A stretch of 54,469 nt of DNA from Candidatus Kaiserbacteria bacterium (GCA_028820405.1 JAPPJI010000002.1:1-54469), one strand, 5' to 3'. Shown: positions 9,580 through 20,290, counted from the stretch's first letter. Numbers and translations: made by a program. The notes: generated by a model from the letters alone, not told the origin.

Positions 9580-10404
9580 CTACCTACAACCGCTACCGCT
9601 GTCATCTGCCTGCATGCTGACGAGTCCTGTTTTGTACACATCAACACTTTTTTTATTCCCCTCAGGGTTAATGAAGACAATACGAACTCCTTCGTAGGTA
9701 CTTGATGTCAATGAACTCGGTCCGTTCGGCTCGGTGTATTGATAGCGATGTGTTCCGTCGGCAGCGACACCGACCACATTTGCCGACACCTCACGTGTCG
9801 GCTGCTCAATAGTCAAAAGAATATCAAAATTATTCTTTGCAACGACAGAGGTGCGGTACCCTGCACTGGTCGGGTCAGGCTCAGAACAGAGGATTGCGGT
9901 GGTACAGCTTGTGTCATCACCTCCCTGCCCGGAAAGACCGATTTTTTTCCTCGTGTATCGAGGGGTGGTGGTAACGTCAATGAAGCAGACATCAGTGAGG
10001 AACCGCTCATTCACCGGAGACAGTGTCTCCACGTTGCCGGGGACCGGTCGCTTCCTTGCAAAGTCAAAGTTGTTTGACGCATCTGCAGTGTCACTCGCAA
10101 ACCCGGCAAATGCTCCCGGCACCTTTTCAAGACGGATAGAGCGGAACAGACCGTCTCGCACACGGATGCGAACTACCTGAAAACCTCTTGTCGGCAAAAT
10201 GCTGTCTGATGAAAGAACTTCGGAAGACTGAGAAAAATCCTGTGCGAGCTGCACGTACTCAAGCACCTCAGCCGCCCGAAGATGGAGTGCCGACTGACTG
10301 GTAAATGCCCGGTGGCTGAGCACCGAGGCTGATGCAAGAACGGCAACAATTGCGATGGTGATAACCATCTCAACAAGGGAAAACCCGCGAATTAATGAGG
10401 GCAT
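9580..10404 (-). CDS. type IV pilin-like protein
   Basis: RGFSLVEMVITIAIVAVLASASVL leader. Confidence 0.85.
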   Translation of the reverse strand: MPSLIRGFSLVEMVITIAIVAVLASASVLSHRAFTSQSALHLRAAEVLEYVQLAQDFSQSSEVLSSDSILPTRGFQVVRIRVRDGLFRSIRLEKVPGAFAGFASDTADASNNFDFARKRPVPGNVETLSPVNERFLTDVCFIDVTTTPRYTRKKIGLSGQGGDDTSCTTAILCSEPDPTSAGYRTSVVAKNNFDILLTIEQPTREVSANVVGVAADGTHRYQYTEPNGPSSLTSSTYEGVRIVFINPEGNKKSVDVYKTGLVSMQADDSGSGCR

Positions 10405-10425
10405 ATACCATCAGTATGGCACGCC

Positions 10426-10950
10426 CTAGTTATCGCACTTGTAATTTGACCCGGTGAGAGAAAACCCGGTACCGCCGCCGCCGGTCGCACTTGGCGCGGA
10501 GGTAAAGTCAACACGACCGAGATAGCCGTCATCATCAGTACAGAAAATGTCACCGGTTGTTGCGTTCGCACTTACGTTATTATACGTACTCAACACTCCC
10601 CACACGACCCACTCCGCCCCGCTTGATGCACAGCAAAGCTTATTATCATTGTCCGAATCATACTCGTTACCCCCACACGTAGCTGAACCGTTCCATTTTT
10701 TGAGATAGTCACTTCCGCCGCGGATTTTTCCATGCAGGTGGTTGCACAACGCACTTCCTGAAAGTGATCCTTCAAGCATCTTTGACACTGCAGGTGCCCG
10801 CAGTGAAGCGACGCTGAGTTTAATACTTGCATCTGCAGCCTTGTCAGTTTCGCCACCGAGCTGCACAAGAACCGTACCGGCAATAATACCGATAATGGCA
10901 ATAACGATGAGGAGTTCAATGAGGGTAAATCCTGAATGACCTGTGTTCAT
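10426..10950 (-). CDS. type IV pilin-like protein
   Basis: [26 protein letters not shown] leader. Confidence 0.88.
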   Translation of the reverse strand: MNTGHSGFTLIELLIVIAIIGIIAGTVLVQLGGETDKAADASIKLSVASLRAPAVSKMLEGSLSGSALCNHLHGKIRGGSDYLKKWNGSATCGGNEYDSDNDNKLCCASSGAEWVVWGVLSTYNNVSANATTGDIFCTDDDGYLGRVDFTSAPSATGGGGTGFSLTGSNYKCDN

Positions 10951-11009
10951 TACTTTTCATAATACTATTCTTTCGTCAGTACGAACGATGTTCGTGGAAA
11001 ATGCCACGA

Positions 11010-13373
11010 TCACACGTAACTGATGATCTTGTTCGGAACAAATACACGAACCGTGCGTCCGGAAACTCGTTCTGACAGAGCATCATGCTTTGCAATTAAC
11101 GCAACCACTGCTTCCTGTGAGGCATCACGAGGTACCGACACAACACCGCGAACTTTCCCCTGCACCTGCACTGCAACTTCCACCTCACCTTGCTTTGCAA
11201 TATCTTGATCGCCGACAGGAAACGATTCGGTGTGTATGGATCCTTTCTTGCCAAGAAATGACCACACTTCTTCTGTGAGAAATGGGGCAAACGGAGCGAG
11301 AAGTCGGAGCAACACACAGTATGCCTCCTGCGGAATCTGTTTTTGCAGAGCATTTGAAAAAACCATAAGTGCCGACACCCCTGTGTTGTACTTCCCGGAC
11401 TCAATGGATTCGGTAACAGCGATTGCTGTCTGGTGTTGCACTTTCAGCAGACTGCCTTGCACCGGGTCGTCTGAAAGACGATCCTTCATTGCGTACACCC
11501 GTTCAAGAAACCGACGTGCACCGGCAATCTGATTGCCATCCCATGCGACCGTCTGGTTGAACGGTGCCATTTGCATAAGGTAGAGGCGGAGGGCATCAGA
11601 GCCGACGGTGTCAGCAATCTTGACCGGATCAACGACGTTACCTGCACGCTTACTCATCTTTCCGCCGCCTTCAGCCTGAACAATACCGACCGTTCGCAGC
11701 ACGCTATACGGCTCATCCGTGCCCACAACACCGAGGTCATACAGTACCTTTTGCCAGAACCGTGCGTAGATAAGGTGACGGGTTGCATGCTCCATCCCGC
11801 CGATATACCGGTCAACCGGCATCCAATAGCGCTCCTTCTCTTTATCAACAAGTGCGTGATCGTTATGCGGGTCAATGTACCGAAGATGATACCACGATGA
11901 CCCAGCCCACTGCGGCATCGTGTTCGTTTCCCGCTTCCCCGGTCCGCCACAGACCGGGCAGGTTGTGTTCACCCACGAATCAATAGCAGCAAGCGGAGAT
12001 TCTCCTGTACCGGACGGCTCATACGAGGCAACCTCAGGCAAGAGAACGGGCAAATCTTCGTCCGGCACCGGCACCACACCACACACGCTGCAGTGGATAA
12101 GCGGTATCGGCTCACCCCAGTATCGCTGCCTCGCAAAAACCCAATCCTGCAGTCGATAGGTCACCATACGCTCACCGCCGGCATCAGCCGCAATACCGTC
12201 CTTTGCTTCTTCGAACAGCACACCATCATATGATCCAGAGTGCATGAGGCGGGCATCATCTGCCACATCGACAATCGGAAGGTCGTCGTCACCTTCGATG
12301 ACCTGAACAACAGGTAATTTTTGCAGTGAGGCGAAGGCGAAGTCTCGATCATCATGCGCAGGGCAGCCAAAAATAGCCCCTGTCCCGTGTCCTGCCAACA
12401 CGTAATCGGCGATAAATATCGGCACCTCACTATTCGTTATCGGATGTTTTGCAACAATTCCTTCTAACCTGACACCGGTTATCTCTTTCTCCCGCTCGTG
12501 CACCTTCAACACCTCTGACTGCTTACAGTACGCCGCTACCGCATCCTTGTTCTCTGCATCCTTAAGAAGTGCTTGCAGGTGATCGCTTTCCGGCGAAATT
12601 GCGACAAAGGAACAACCGAACAGTGTTTCCGGTCTGGTGGTAAAGACAGAGATGGTGTAGTCACACGACGGCACGGCAAACGGGATGCGGTATCCTTCAC
12701 TGCGACCGATCCAGTTTCTTTGCACTTCCTTCGCGTACTCTGACCACCCGTCCAGCGTTTCCAAACCGTCAAGGAGACGATCCGCATAGTCAGTAATTTT
12801 TAACATCCATTGCCGAATCGGCTTTTTCTCAATCGCTGATCCGCACCGTTCACATCGACCACCTTCAAGATCTTCGTTCGCCAACCCCGTCTTACACGAC
12901 GGGCACCAATTAACCGGCTCATGTGACTCATAGGCGAGCCTTTTTTCAAACAGGCGGAGAAATATCCACTGTGTCCATTTGTAGTACGCAGGGTCTGTTG
13001 TGGCAATTTCCCTATCCCAGTCGTAGGAGAGTCCGAGTCGCATGCACTGTTCTTTGAACACGGCAATGTTTTCTTCTGTCGTCTCTTTCGGATGTTTCTT
13101 GTTCTTCAGTGCATACCCTTCCGCCGGCAGTCCAAACGCGTCCCATCCCATCGGGTGCAGGGTGTGAAATCCCTGCATACGCTTCATGCGTGCGTAAATA
13201 TCGGCACCAACATAGGTGCGTGCATGACCGATATGCAAACCGGACCCTGACGGATACGGAAACATAGCAAGGACGTAACACTTGCTCCCGTCTGTCTGGT
13301 CCTCAGTCCGATAGGTATTGTCTTTCTCCCACTGCAATGACCACCGACGCTCAATATCCTTGTGATCATACAT
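11010..13373 (-). CDS. leuS: leucyl-tRNA synthetase
   Basis: FPYPSGSGLHIGHARTY (HIGH), GKMSKRAGNVVDP (KMSKR), CP1 editing domain. Confidence 0.95.
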   Translation of the reverse strand: MYDHKDIERRWSLQWEKDNTYRTEDQTDGSKCYVLAMFPYPSGSGLHIGHARTYVGADIYARMKRMQGFHTLHPMGWDAFGLPAEGYALKNKKHPKETTEENIAVFKEQCMRLGLSYDWDREIATTDPAYYKWTQWIFLRLFEKRLAYESHEPVNWCPSCKTGLANEDLEGGRCERCGSAIEKKPIRQWMLKITDYADRLLDGLETLDGWSEYAKEVQRNWIGRSEGYRIPFAVPSCDYTISVFTTRPETLFGCSFVAISPESDHLQALLKDAENKDAVAAYCKQSEVLKVHEREKEITGVRLEGIVAKHPITNSEVPIFIADYVLAGHGTGAIFGCPAHDDRDFAFASLQKLPVVQVIEGDDDLPIVDVADDARLMHSGSYDGVLFEEAKDGIAADAGGERMVTYRLQDWVFARQRYWGEPIPLIHCSVCGVVPVPDEDLPVLLPEVASYEPSGTGESPLAAIDSWVNTTCPVCGGPGKRETNTMPQWAGSSWYHLRYIDPHNDHALVDKEKERYWMPVDRYIGGMEHATRHLIYARFWQKVLYDLGVVGTDEPYSVLRTVGIVQAEGGGKMSKRAGNVVDPVKIADTVGSDALRLYLMQMAPFNQTVAWDGNQIAGARRFLERVYAMKDRLSDDPVQGSLLKVQHQTAIAVTESIESGKYNTGVSALMVFSNALQKQIPQEAYCVLLRLLAPFAPFLTEEVWSFLGKKGSIHTESFPVGDQDIAKQGEVEVAVQVQGKVRGVVSVPRDASQEAVVALIAKHDALSERVSGRTVRVFVPNKIISYV

Positions 13374-13388
13374 ATCGCCAGTATATCA

Positions 13389-14474
13389 CTACCCCACTCG
13401 AAACGTGATGACATCGCCGTCCTGCACAACGTAGGTTTTCCCTTCAACACGAAGTACTCCCTCTTCACGAGCCTTCGCGTAGGAACCGGTGCGGGACAGG
13501 TCATCATACGAGACAACTTCGGCACGGATAAAATTTGTTTCAAAGTCCGAATGGATGGCTCTCCCTGCACGCGGTGCATATGAGTCTTTCGGAATCGTCC
13601 ATGCCCGTGTCTCTTTTTCGCCGGTGGTAAAGAAAGATATGAGACCGAGTGTTTGGTATGCCGCCTTAATAACAGCAGTGAGACCGTCCCCTTCTACCGA
13701 CAGCTCGCCCCGCAACGTGTCAGACTCTTCAATTGAAACGTGAGCAAGTTCCTGTTCGGCGAGGACTGATACAGCAATGGCAACACGCTTTTTTTCTGCC
13801 GCATACGCCTGGACCGATGCAACCGACTCCTTGTCGTAGTTGTCCCCGATATTACACGCATAGAGTACCGGCTTGTTGGTAAGAAAGGTGCATGATCGAA
13901 GGAGGTCTTCCTCTTCGTGCCGAAATGTTTGCAGTGAAAGCGGCACTCCCTCTTTAATCTGTTGCACAACACGATCGAGAAGCACGACCCGATCCTTTGC
14001 CTCCGGATCCTGTTTCTTCGCTTCCTGCACTGCCCGCTCATGGTGTGCTTCCGCTGTTTTTAAATCTGCGAGCAGGAGCTCGGTCTCAATAACATCAATG
14101 TCACGAATCGGATCAACATCGCCGTCAACATGCACAACATTATCATCTTTGAAACAACGAACGAGATGCATGATCGCGTCAACACCACGAATGTGCTCAA
14201 GGAACTCATTTCCGAGTCCTTCACCTTTTGACGCTCCCTTCACTAAACCGGCGATGTCGACAAACTCAACCGTTGCCGGAATTGTTTGCTTTGACCTGCT
14301 CATCGTTGCAAGGGCGAACAGCCGATCGTCCGGCACCGGAACCACACCGACTGACGGATCAATGGTGCAGAACGGAAAGTTTTCTGACGGTACCGCTTTT
14401 TTTGTCAGTGCATTGAATAACGTGCTCTTCCCAACATTCGGCAGTCCGACAATACCAATCCCGATACTCATCAC
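13389..14474 (-). CDS. ychF: Obg-like ATPase YchF
   Basis: GIVGLPNVGKSTLFNALT, DIAGLVKGASKGEGLGNEFL, C-terminal TGS domain. Confidence 0.95.
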   Translation of the reverse strand: MMSIGIGIVGLPNVGKSTLFNALTKKAVPSENFPFCTIDPSVGVVPVPDDRLFALATMSRSKQTIPATVEFVDIAGLVKGASKGEGLGNEFLEHIRGVDAIMHLVRCFKDDNVVHVDGDVDPIRDIDVIETELLLADLKTAEAHHERAVQEAKKQDPEAKDRVVLLDRVVQQIKEGVPLSLQTFRHEEEDLLRSCTFLTNKPVLYACNIGDNYDKESVASVQAYAAEKKRVAIAVSVLAEQELAHVSIEESDTLRGELSVEGDGLTAVIKAAYQTLGLISFFTTGEKETRAWTIPKDSYAPRAGRAIHSDFETNFIRAEVVSYDDLSRTGSYAKAREEGVLRVEGKTYVVQDGDVITFRVG

Positions 14475-14480
14475 CTTCTG

Positions 14481-15068
14481 TTACCGTACCTCACGAGCCG
14501 CAATTGCCCGCACTTTCTGCAACCATCGCTTCCGCATCTTCTCTGTTGATGAACGGGACGGACCAAAACACTGTGTCCGAACCGGCCGCACACCGCAGAT
14601 CCGAAGGACACCGTGAGAGAGCTCGTTCGTGTATGAACCGATGAGAAGCCGAAGGACGAGCGGATGGGTCGATCCGACAACATTAATTACCCGTGCACTC
14701 TTCCCCTTCAAGAGCGGGGTAAATCGATTATTGACGAATTTGAACGCAAACCCGGGGAGAAACGATCGGTCAAACACACCTTTCATCTTTGCCGGCATTG
14801 TGTTCCACCAGTTCGGGTATATGAAAACAAGATGGTCTGCCCAGGTAACCGCTTCTTGAAATGCAACGAGGTCCGGCTCTAATTCTTGAATCACATCGTA
14901 GCCTTGGTGCAGTGCGGGATCAAAATCCATCTCATCAATATTAAATCGACGGACCGCAGCACCGGACGCACGGGCAGATTCTTCGTATGCATCACCGCAC
15001 GCATAGGAAAACGATGTTTTTACCGGATTTGCAACGAGGATAACAATTTTTTTCGTCTGTTTTTCCAT
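14481..15068 (-). CDS. NAD(P)H-quinone oxidoreductase, flavodoxin-like fold
   Basis: VANPVKTSFSYACGDAYEESA, WADHLVFIYPNWWNTMPAKMKGVFDRSFLPGFAF. Confidence 0.85.
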   Translation of the reverse strand: MEKQTKKIVILVANPVKTSFSYACGDAYEESARASGAAVRRFNIDEMDFDPALHQGYDVIQELEPDLVAFQEAVTWADHLVFIYPNWWNTMPAKMKGVFDRSFLPGFAFKFVNNRFTPLLKGKSARVINVVGSTHPLVLRLLIGSYTNELSHGVLRICGVRPVRTQCFGPSRSSTEKMRKRWLQKVRAIAAREVR

Positions 15069-15071
15069 AGG

Positions 15072-15590
15072 TTATTCCGGAAGCGGTCGCACCGAGGACC
15101 GGAGCATCACAAAGACCGCCTGCATCAGTGCAACGGTCGCAACGTACCAAAGTATCGGCTCAACAACGGTAACCGGCGGTATGTACGATGCGTAGATATG
15201 GTACCCGGCAAAGAAGTACCAACCTGCAACCGTGACCGGTGCCGCATAGACAACGGGAAATTGTTTCTTGTGCATGCCGTACGCCACCACCGCATTGATT
15301 GCGAGAATGAGTGCCTTGATACCGTACTCAACATTCGCTTCCATAACACCGTCTAAGACACCGGAGATAAGGAGTGAGAGGGCGACAAAGATGATGGCAA
15401 AGATGTGAAAGAGACGGATAACGGTGTAGAAGAGCTTGGTAACCGCACTTGCACCTTCGTCCCACCGCCTCTTGTACCGAAGATTCACGGCGTAGAGGAG
15501 CACCGCAACGGTGGAAGACCCGAGCAACACGCTGACGATAATGTGCTCAATGACGGTGGTGAGGAGTGTTACAGTTACCTCCATACTCAA
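15072..15590 (-). CDS. hypothetical membrane protein
   Basis: 172-aa polytopic ORF; 4-nt overlap with upstream ORF. Confidence 0.65.
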   Translation of the reverse strand: MSMEVTVTLLTTVIEHIIVSVLLGSSTVAVLLYAVNLRYKRRWDEGASAVTKLFYTVIRLFHIFAIIFVALSLLISGVLDGVMEANVEYGIKALILAINAVVAYGMHKKQFPVVYAAPVTVAGWYFFAGYHIYASYIPPVTVVEPILWYVATVALMQAVFVMLRSSVRPLPE

Positions 15591-15826
15591 CGCTGTATTT
15601 TCTGAACAAGAGCCTGCATTTCTGACTGGTACTTCTTCATAACAGACATGGTCGCCAGCATTTCATCCTGCCCTCCCTTTTTCTTCTCCTGCACCTCCTT
15701 GGCTATTTTTTCGAACAATTCAGGGTTTTCCTCAAACATCTGCATGAACACTTCCCGCTGCTGTGCAGGAACCTGCTTCATCTGGCGTTCAATAGCCTTT
15801 CGGACAAGAAAACTTTTAACTCCCAT
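15587..15826 (-). CDS. small coiled-coil protein
   Basis: 79-aa helical ORF coupled to the downstream membrane gene. Confidence 0.6.
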   Translation of the reverse strand: MGVKSFLVRKAIERQMKQVPAQQREVFMQMFEENPELFEKIAKEVQEKKKGGQDEMLATMSVMKKYQSEMQALVQKIQR

Positions 15827-15890
15827 ACTTTCTTGCGTTTTAGTATACCATGTTCCTTTTCCCTTTTTGACTTGATATACTGTTTCCGTT

Positions 15891-15968
15891 GGGCCCGTAG
15901 CTCAGTTGGCTTAGAGCACCGGTTTTGCACTCCGGAGGTCGCAGGTTCGAGCCCTGTCGGGTCCACCA
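15891..15968 (+). tRNA. tRNA-Ala(TGC) with encoded CCA
   Basis: acceptor GGGCCCG/CGGGTCC contains a G3-U70 pair (Ala identity); 3' ACCA encoded. Confidence 0.9.
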
Positions 15969-16005
15969 GATAGTACAAGAGGGACACACTCGCTATCGCT
16001 CGTGT

Positions 16006-16036
16006 GTGGTCTCAAGCGATTGCGTTGGAACTCAAA
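16006..16036 (+). repeat. left copy of imperfect 31-bp inverted repeat (GTGGTCTCAAGCGATTGCGTTGGAACTCAAA)
   Basis: 27/31 identity to the reverse complement of 20211-20241. Confidence 0.7.
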
Positions 16037-16089
16037 AGTACAACAAGGAGCAAGCGGAGCCAGTGAAGGAGATATAGGAGATTGTAGAG

Positions 16090-16308
16090 GTGTGCGAAGA
16101 TCACAACCCTGATGGTGTGTGTGACGTAGACAGCTGTACCTCGTGTAGTTTGTTCGACAAGAGTTCTGACGTCGGTGAGTGTGGGGGAAGGTACGAACAT
16201 TTTGGGAAGAATGTGTGGGCTGAAACGAATTATATTTGCTTGCCACATACTGTGAGAGAGGAGTTAGAGGAACTGATCGTACCGGAGAGTTACAAAACGG
16301 AGGAGTGA
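16090..16308 (+). CDS. small Cys-rich hypothetical protein
   Basis: 72-aa ORF (GTG start) with six Cys; GGAG upstream. Confidence 0.4.
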   Translation: MCEDHNPDGVCDVDSCTSCSLFDKSSDVGECGGRYEHFGKNVWAETNYICLPHTVREELEELIVPESYKTEE

Positions 16309-16351
16309 AACCTTCAGATTGTCCACAGAATTAATCTTGAAACTATCTATC

Positions 16352-17524
16352 TCACCGATTACCCTTTGCCCGATTGTGTGTTTTACAGAGCATCTGACAG
16401 TTACCAATTGATGTTGGCCCACCCTTAGCCCACGCCGATACATGATCTGCTTCCATGTCAGAAAAATTCCAAATTTTTCTTTTATTAGCCTCATGTCCGA
16501 TAGCGCAGTGTGGACAATTTGATTCATCCTCCGTCTTTGCATTCTCTGTTTGTTTTTTATAAATTGATTTCTTGGTTGCATCATCAAACACACGAATATT
16601 AAGTAACCTTGTATCCGCTGATCCGCCAAGAATATACTCAAAAATACCCTTGCGACTTTCAATGCGGGGATCAGCATATAATTTTTGAACCTCCTTTGAT
16701 ACTTTATCAGGATTATAGGACTTATCATGATACTCTTCATACAGCCGACCCCACTCTAATCCACGCATCTCATCCTCTACATCACTGAATACACTTGATA
16801 CCCAATCAATCACACTGTTAAAATAATTTTTTAATTCATCAATATTTTCGTCATAGCGGTGACTACTCATGTAGTTGTCAATATTTCCTTTACTCACCCA
16901 CTCTAAGGCTTTTTCTAAGAATGCTTGCCGTCCCACTTCGCCCCTTATATACGCACTCCATTTTTTGACGTTGGCATTTTGGCTGTTACTGAACTCCTCC
17001 TTGCATCTTGTAACAAACGGTCCAGAATAAATTGCATTTAGCAACTCTTGTTCATTTAGTGGCACACCGGCGATGTTTATAGTTTTGAACCATTCCTTTA
17101 CCTCACCCTCCTCGCCTTCACACTCATAAATGGTCAAAGGTGTCTTTAAGATTTTATTCTGCTTTTCTTCTGTCATGCTGGTGAAATACTGTTCCATTCC
17201 GTTTTCGTCTTTTACGGCAAACTTATCAGTTATAAATCGACCAAGACTGGTAATTCTCTGCTGCCCATCCAGTACCTCAAATTCATTCTCAGAAATCTTG
17301 TTAAAGTAAATCAACCCTATCGGGTAACCTTTTAGGATTGAATCAATAACAGCAATTTCTTTTTTACCATCATCAATGAAAGCGTAAATATAGTTACGTT
17401 GATATTCCGGTTGAATCGTTAGTTTGCCATCAAGACCAAATAGCCCTTTTTCTTCAAGCTCGTTGTAAACAAACCCTTCGCAAACATCTTCAATAGTGAT
17501 ATTAGTTTTCAATATTGTTTCCAT
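16352..17524 (-). CDS. DUF262-HNH endonuclease-like protein (GmrSD-like/restriction partner)
   Basis: [15 protein letters not shown]...[14 protein letters not shown]...[12 protein letters not shown] (DUF262); C-terminal CPHC...[11 protein letters not shown]...[15 protein letters not shown] (HNH). Confidence 0.88.
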   Translation of the reverse strand: METILKTNITIEDVCEGFVYNELEEKGLFGLDGKLTIQPEYQRNYIYAFIDDGKKEIAVIDSILKGYPIGLIYFNKISENEFEVLDGQQRITSLGRFITDKFAVKDENGMEQYFTSMTEEKQNKILKTPLTIYECEGEEGEVKEWFKTINIAGVPLNEQELLNAIYSGPFVTRCKEEFSNSQNANVKKWSAYIRGEVGRQAFLEKALEWVSKGNIDNYMSSHRYDENIDELKNYFNSVIDWVSSVFSDVEDEMRGLEWGRLYEEYHDKSYNPDKVSKEVQKLYADPRIESRKGIFEYILGGSADTRLLNIRVFDDATKKSIYKKQTENAKTEDESNCPHCAIGHEANKRKIWNFSDMEADHVSAWAKGGPTSIGNCQMLCKTHNRAKGNR

Positions 17525-17525
17525 G

Positions 17526-18671
17526 TTATTTTTTCTTGTGTCTGATAAAAATTCTTTTGTACGCCATCTTTGCAATGCCATCTTCGTAGTAACCGGCTGT
17601 CGGATTGCCTTCCTTGTATGACCCCGTGCCGCCAGATTTATAATAATCATTAACAAATCTTTTTGTTAAACCTGGTGTTCTTTTGAATTTATCATCAACA
17701 AGACCATTATCACTTGTTCCTAAAATTTCAAACTGTTCAGGATTATATTTATCAAGAAAGGAAACTGGCACTCCCATCACACCCTTGTAATCACTAGGGA
17801 TATTTTTTACTGGGCATACTTCTATCGCATTGTAATTATCATATTCTATAAAAGGCTTTTGGGTTGCAAACTTTATAACATCAGCCTCAGTCATAAGTGG
17901 TAACGGCTGATGACGGCGTCCATGGTCAAGATTAGTAAACCATCCAGTGTTCCCCATTTTAGTATATCTCTTACCGTCTTCACCAACAAACACGTTTTCT
18001 TGTTCATAAGAATCAGGTACTTGATAGATTTTTTGACCGCTATCTGTACCAAGCCACATTTTATTTTCTTTAATTAGCGGAAATACTTCTTTATAGGTAA
18101 TTGCGTTCATGTTGCCAATGATCAAAAACTTCTTGCCGTGCTCAACAAGTTGTTTTATATATTCACTAAATAAACTAAATGGCGGGTTGGTGACTATCAC
18201 GTCCGACTGTTCTAATAATTCAATGCACTCATTGCTTCTAAAGTCACCGTCACCCTTAAGGAGTTCAGAGGTATTAGCATCATTCTTTAACAGCCACCCT
18301 ACATCTACCAAATTAACCGCACCGTCCTTATTTACATCTTTGACCTCACTTATTTTAAGTTTGAACGGTTTTCTATTTTCCGGCTTTAATCCTTCAATTT
18401 GTTTCAACGGTAATTGTTCCCCAGCAATAGGAGAACTCACGTAACAAGTGGTGATAATTTTCTTTAGTCCGAGCCTGTTGAAGTTTAAGGCGAAATACTT
18501 AAAGAAGTTACTCTCATATGGATCATCGCAGTTACAGTACACGATCTTGTTACGAAATACATCAGGGTTGTACTCCAGATATGCTTCAACCTCTTTCTGA
18601 ATATCACCATATTGGGTATAAAACTCATCATTTTTTACCCGTTTTGCGTTTATAAGGGTCTCGTTTGCCAT
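17526..18671 (-). CDS. EcoRI-type adenine-specific DNA methyltransferase
   Basis: [70 protein letters not shown]. Confidence 0.88.
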   Translation of the reverse strand: MANETLINAKRVKNDEFYTQYGDIQKEVEAYLEYNPDVFRNKIVYCNCDDPYESNFFKYFALNFNRLGLKKIITTCYVSSPIAGEQLPLKQIEGLKPENRKPFKLKISEVKDVNKDGAVNLVDVGWLLKNDANTSELLKGDGDFRSNECIELLEQSDVIVTNPPFSLFSEYIKQLVEHGKKFLIIGNMNAITYKEVFPLIKENKMWLGTDSGQKIYQVPDSYEQENVFVGEDGKRYTKMGNTGWFTNLDHGRRHQPLPLMTEADVIKFATQKPFIEYDNYNAIEVCPVKNIPSDYKGVMGVPVSFLDKYNPEQFEILGTSDNGLVDDKFKRTPGLTKRFVNDYYKSGGTGSYKEGNPTAGYYEDGIAKMAYKRIFIRHKKK

Positions 18672-18850
18672 AACTACAAAATGTTACCCCCCTGTGACTG
18701 CCATACACATATAAGTATAAAGGTCGTTTTGCGATACGAGACTCTTCACAGGGAAAAGTGGTGGCCAACTGGTGACTTCTTCACCAAATAAATACTATAG
18801 ACAAATACTCAACGGAGTGGTGATATCCCTTTACACAGAAAAGTCATGCC

Positions 18851-19156
18851 TTGTATGATAAAGAAATGAAGCCAATACCTTTATTTGACAGAAAGGGCAT
18901 GGAAGATATGTGGCAGGAAATAGATAAACAGATGGACAAACAAGACATTGCTACCATTGATACAGAGGACTACATCACCCCAACAGGGCACCGTCATGCC
19001 GTTGAAAGAGAAAACAACTTGTTAGACATTTTCCAAGAAGAAGGGATAAGAGAAATTACTATCGAGCAAAAGGTTCAAGGAGGAATAGACGTTGAGATAC
19101 AACCTGAGTCATTCCCTCAAGAAAAAAGGTTCGGTTCAAATATGTGTCGAGGGTAG
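18851..19156 (+). CDS. small acidic hypothetical protein
   Basis: 101-aa ORF overlapping the next gene; divergent from the R-M genes; the start could be the internal ATG at 18866. Confidence 0.5.
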   Translation: MYDKEMKPIPLFDRKGMEDMWQEIDKQMDKQDIATIDTEDYITPTGHRHAVERENNLLDIFQEEGIREITIEQKVQGGIDVEIQPESFPQEKRFGSNMCRG

Positions 19157-19944
19157 ATTTTTCTTTGAAGCCAAAGAGAAAGATAGAGATTGCATCTTTG
19201 TCAATCTATTCAGATGCCCGACAAAACGACGAAGAGATGGTAATGTGTCTTGAAAACATGGTAATAGACTCCCTTACGTTTAGTGATCTTGTTGGGGGCG
19301 AAACAGTGATAAATTTTAGTGTTCTACTGAAGAACGTAGAGATAAAACAGGAATCCTTTATACAAGAAGGGACAGGAAAACTGAGAGGGAGGAGTCAAAT
19401 AAAGGCATGGGAAAACATAATAAAAAATATTAACAACATTAACATACAAGGAAACATCTCATTCTCGCACAACCTGGATACAGACTACGAAGTCTGTGAA
19501 TACCTGTATCGATATTTTAAAAAAGAAGGGCGATTACAACTAGCGGAAACGCTTCACAGGAATATGCTGGAAAAGTACAAAAAGATAAAATCAACCTCAT
19601 ACAGCGATAAGGTTATTTTGTGGAGTCGATACCATTTATCTGACCACCAAACAAGCATATTTCTCCCAATCCTCTGGATAGCCTTCATTTGGACCATGCT
19701 GCTTACTATTTCTTTTCACTGCTCAGAATACTTTCCATCAGGAGATCTGTTCGGATTAATGCTTCCATGGTCTATTGTCGCTGATCCAGTACCAACACCG
19801 AAGCAATTCCAAGACAGCACTCTAATTTCATTTTCAATTGAAACAATATACTTGCTAATAAGGATTTTCTCAGCGGTGTGTTATTTCCAAATCCTAATGA
19901 TGTTAAAAAAGTTTGCATTCAAAGAGCAACATGCTCGTGTGTGA
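19144..19944 (+). CDS. hypothetical protein with C-terminal membrane helices
   Basis: N-terminal soluble region, charged helix (YLYRYFKKEGRLQLAETLHRNMLEKYKK), two or more TM segments. Confidence 0.6.
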   Translation: MSRVDFSLKPKRKIEIASLSIYSDARQNDEEMVMCLENMVIDSLTFSDLVGGETVINFSVLLKNVEIKQESFIQEGTGKLRGRSQIKAWENIIKNINNINIQGNISFSHNLDTDYEVCEYLYRYFKKEGRLQLAETLHRNMLEKYKKIKSTSYSDKVILWSRYHLSDHQTSIFLPILWIAFIWTMLLTISFHCSEYFPSGDLFGLMLPWSIVADPVPTPKQFQDSTLISFSIETIYLLIRIFSAVCYFQILMMLKKFAFKEQHARV

Positions 19945-20210
19945 GAACCGACAACAAATCTGCAATTTGGATAGACATCAAAATAAGTACTGTACTTCTG
20001 TTTTGCTTCACACCCTTCACCGCCAAAAGATTCTTTTCCTTTCCCCCGTACGAGCCAACGACGAGCACGCGGGTTCAGGCGGAGGAGGAATTGAAAAAGA
20101 ATCTGCAGGCGGTGATTGAAACTGCAGAGGGTTTACTGGGGTCTCGGGGCGGATTATGTTGTTTTGAGTTGTCATGTGGGTCGAGCGTGGGAAAGGTCTT
20201 CAAATTGTCG

Positions 20211-20241
20211 TTTGAGTTCAGATGCAATCACTTGAGACCAC
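20211..20241 (-). repeat. right copy of imperfect 31-bp inverted repeat
   Basis: reverse complement GTGGTCTCAAGTGATTGCATCTGAACTCAAA matches 16006-16036 at 27/31. Confidence 0.7.
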
Positions 20242-20290
20242 CTTACAAAACAACGTAGTTATACATTTGTTCACCACCCTCACCTCAAGA

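Noticed and set aside
15911-16246. 111-aa minus ORF over tRNA-Ala
   Set aside because: Its C-terminus (GGPDRARTCDLRSAKPVL) is simply the antisense translation of the tRNA.
19878-20258. 126-aa plus ORF after the membrane gene
   Set aside because: Starts inside the preceding CDS in another frame and ends in the inverted-repeat region; more likely non-coding or a relic.
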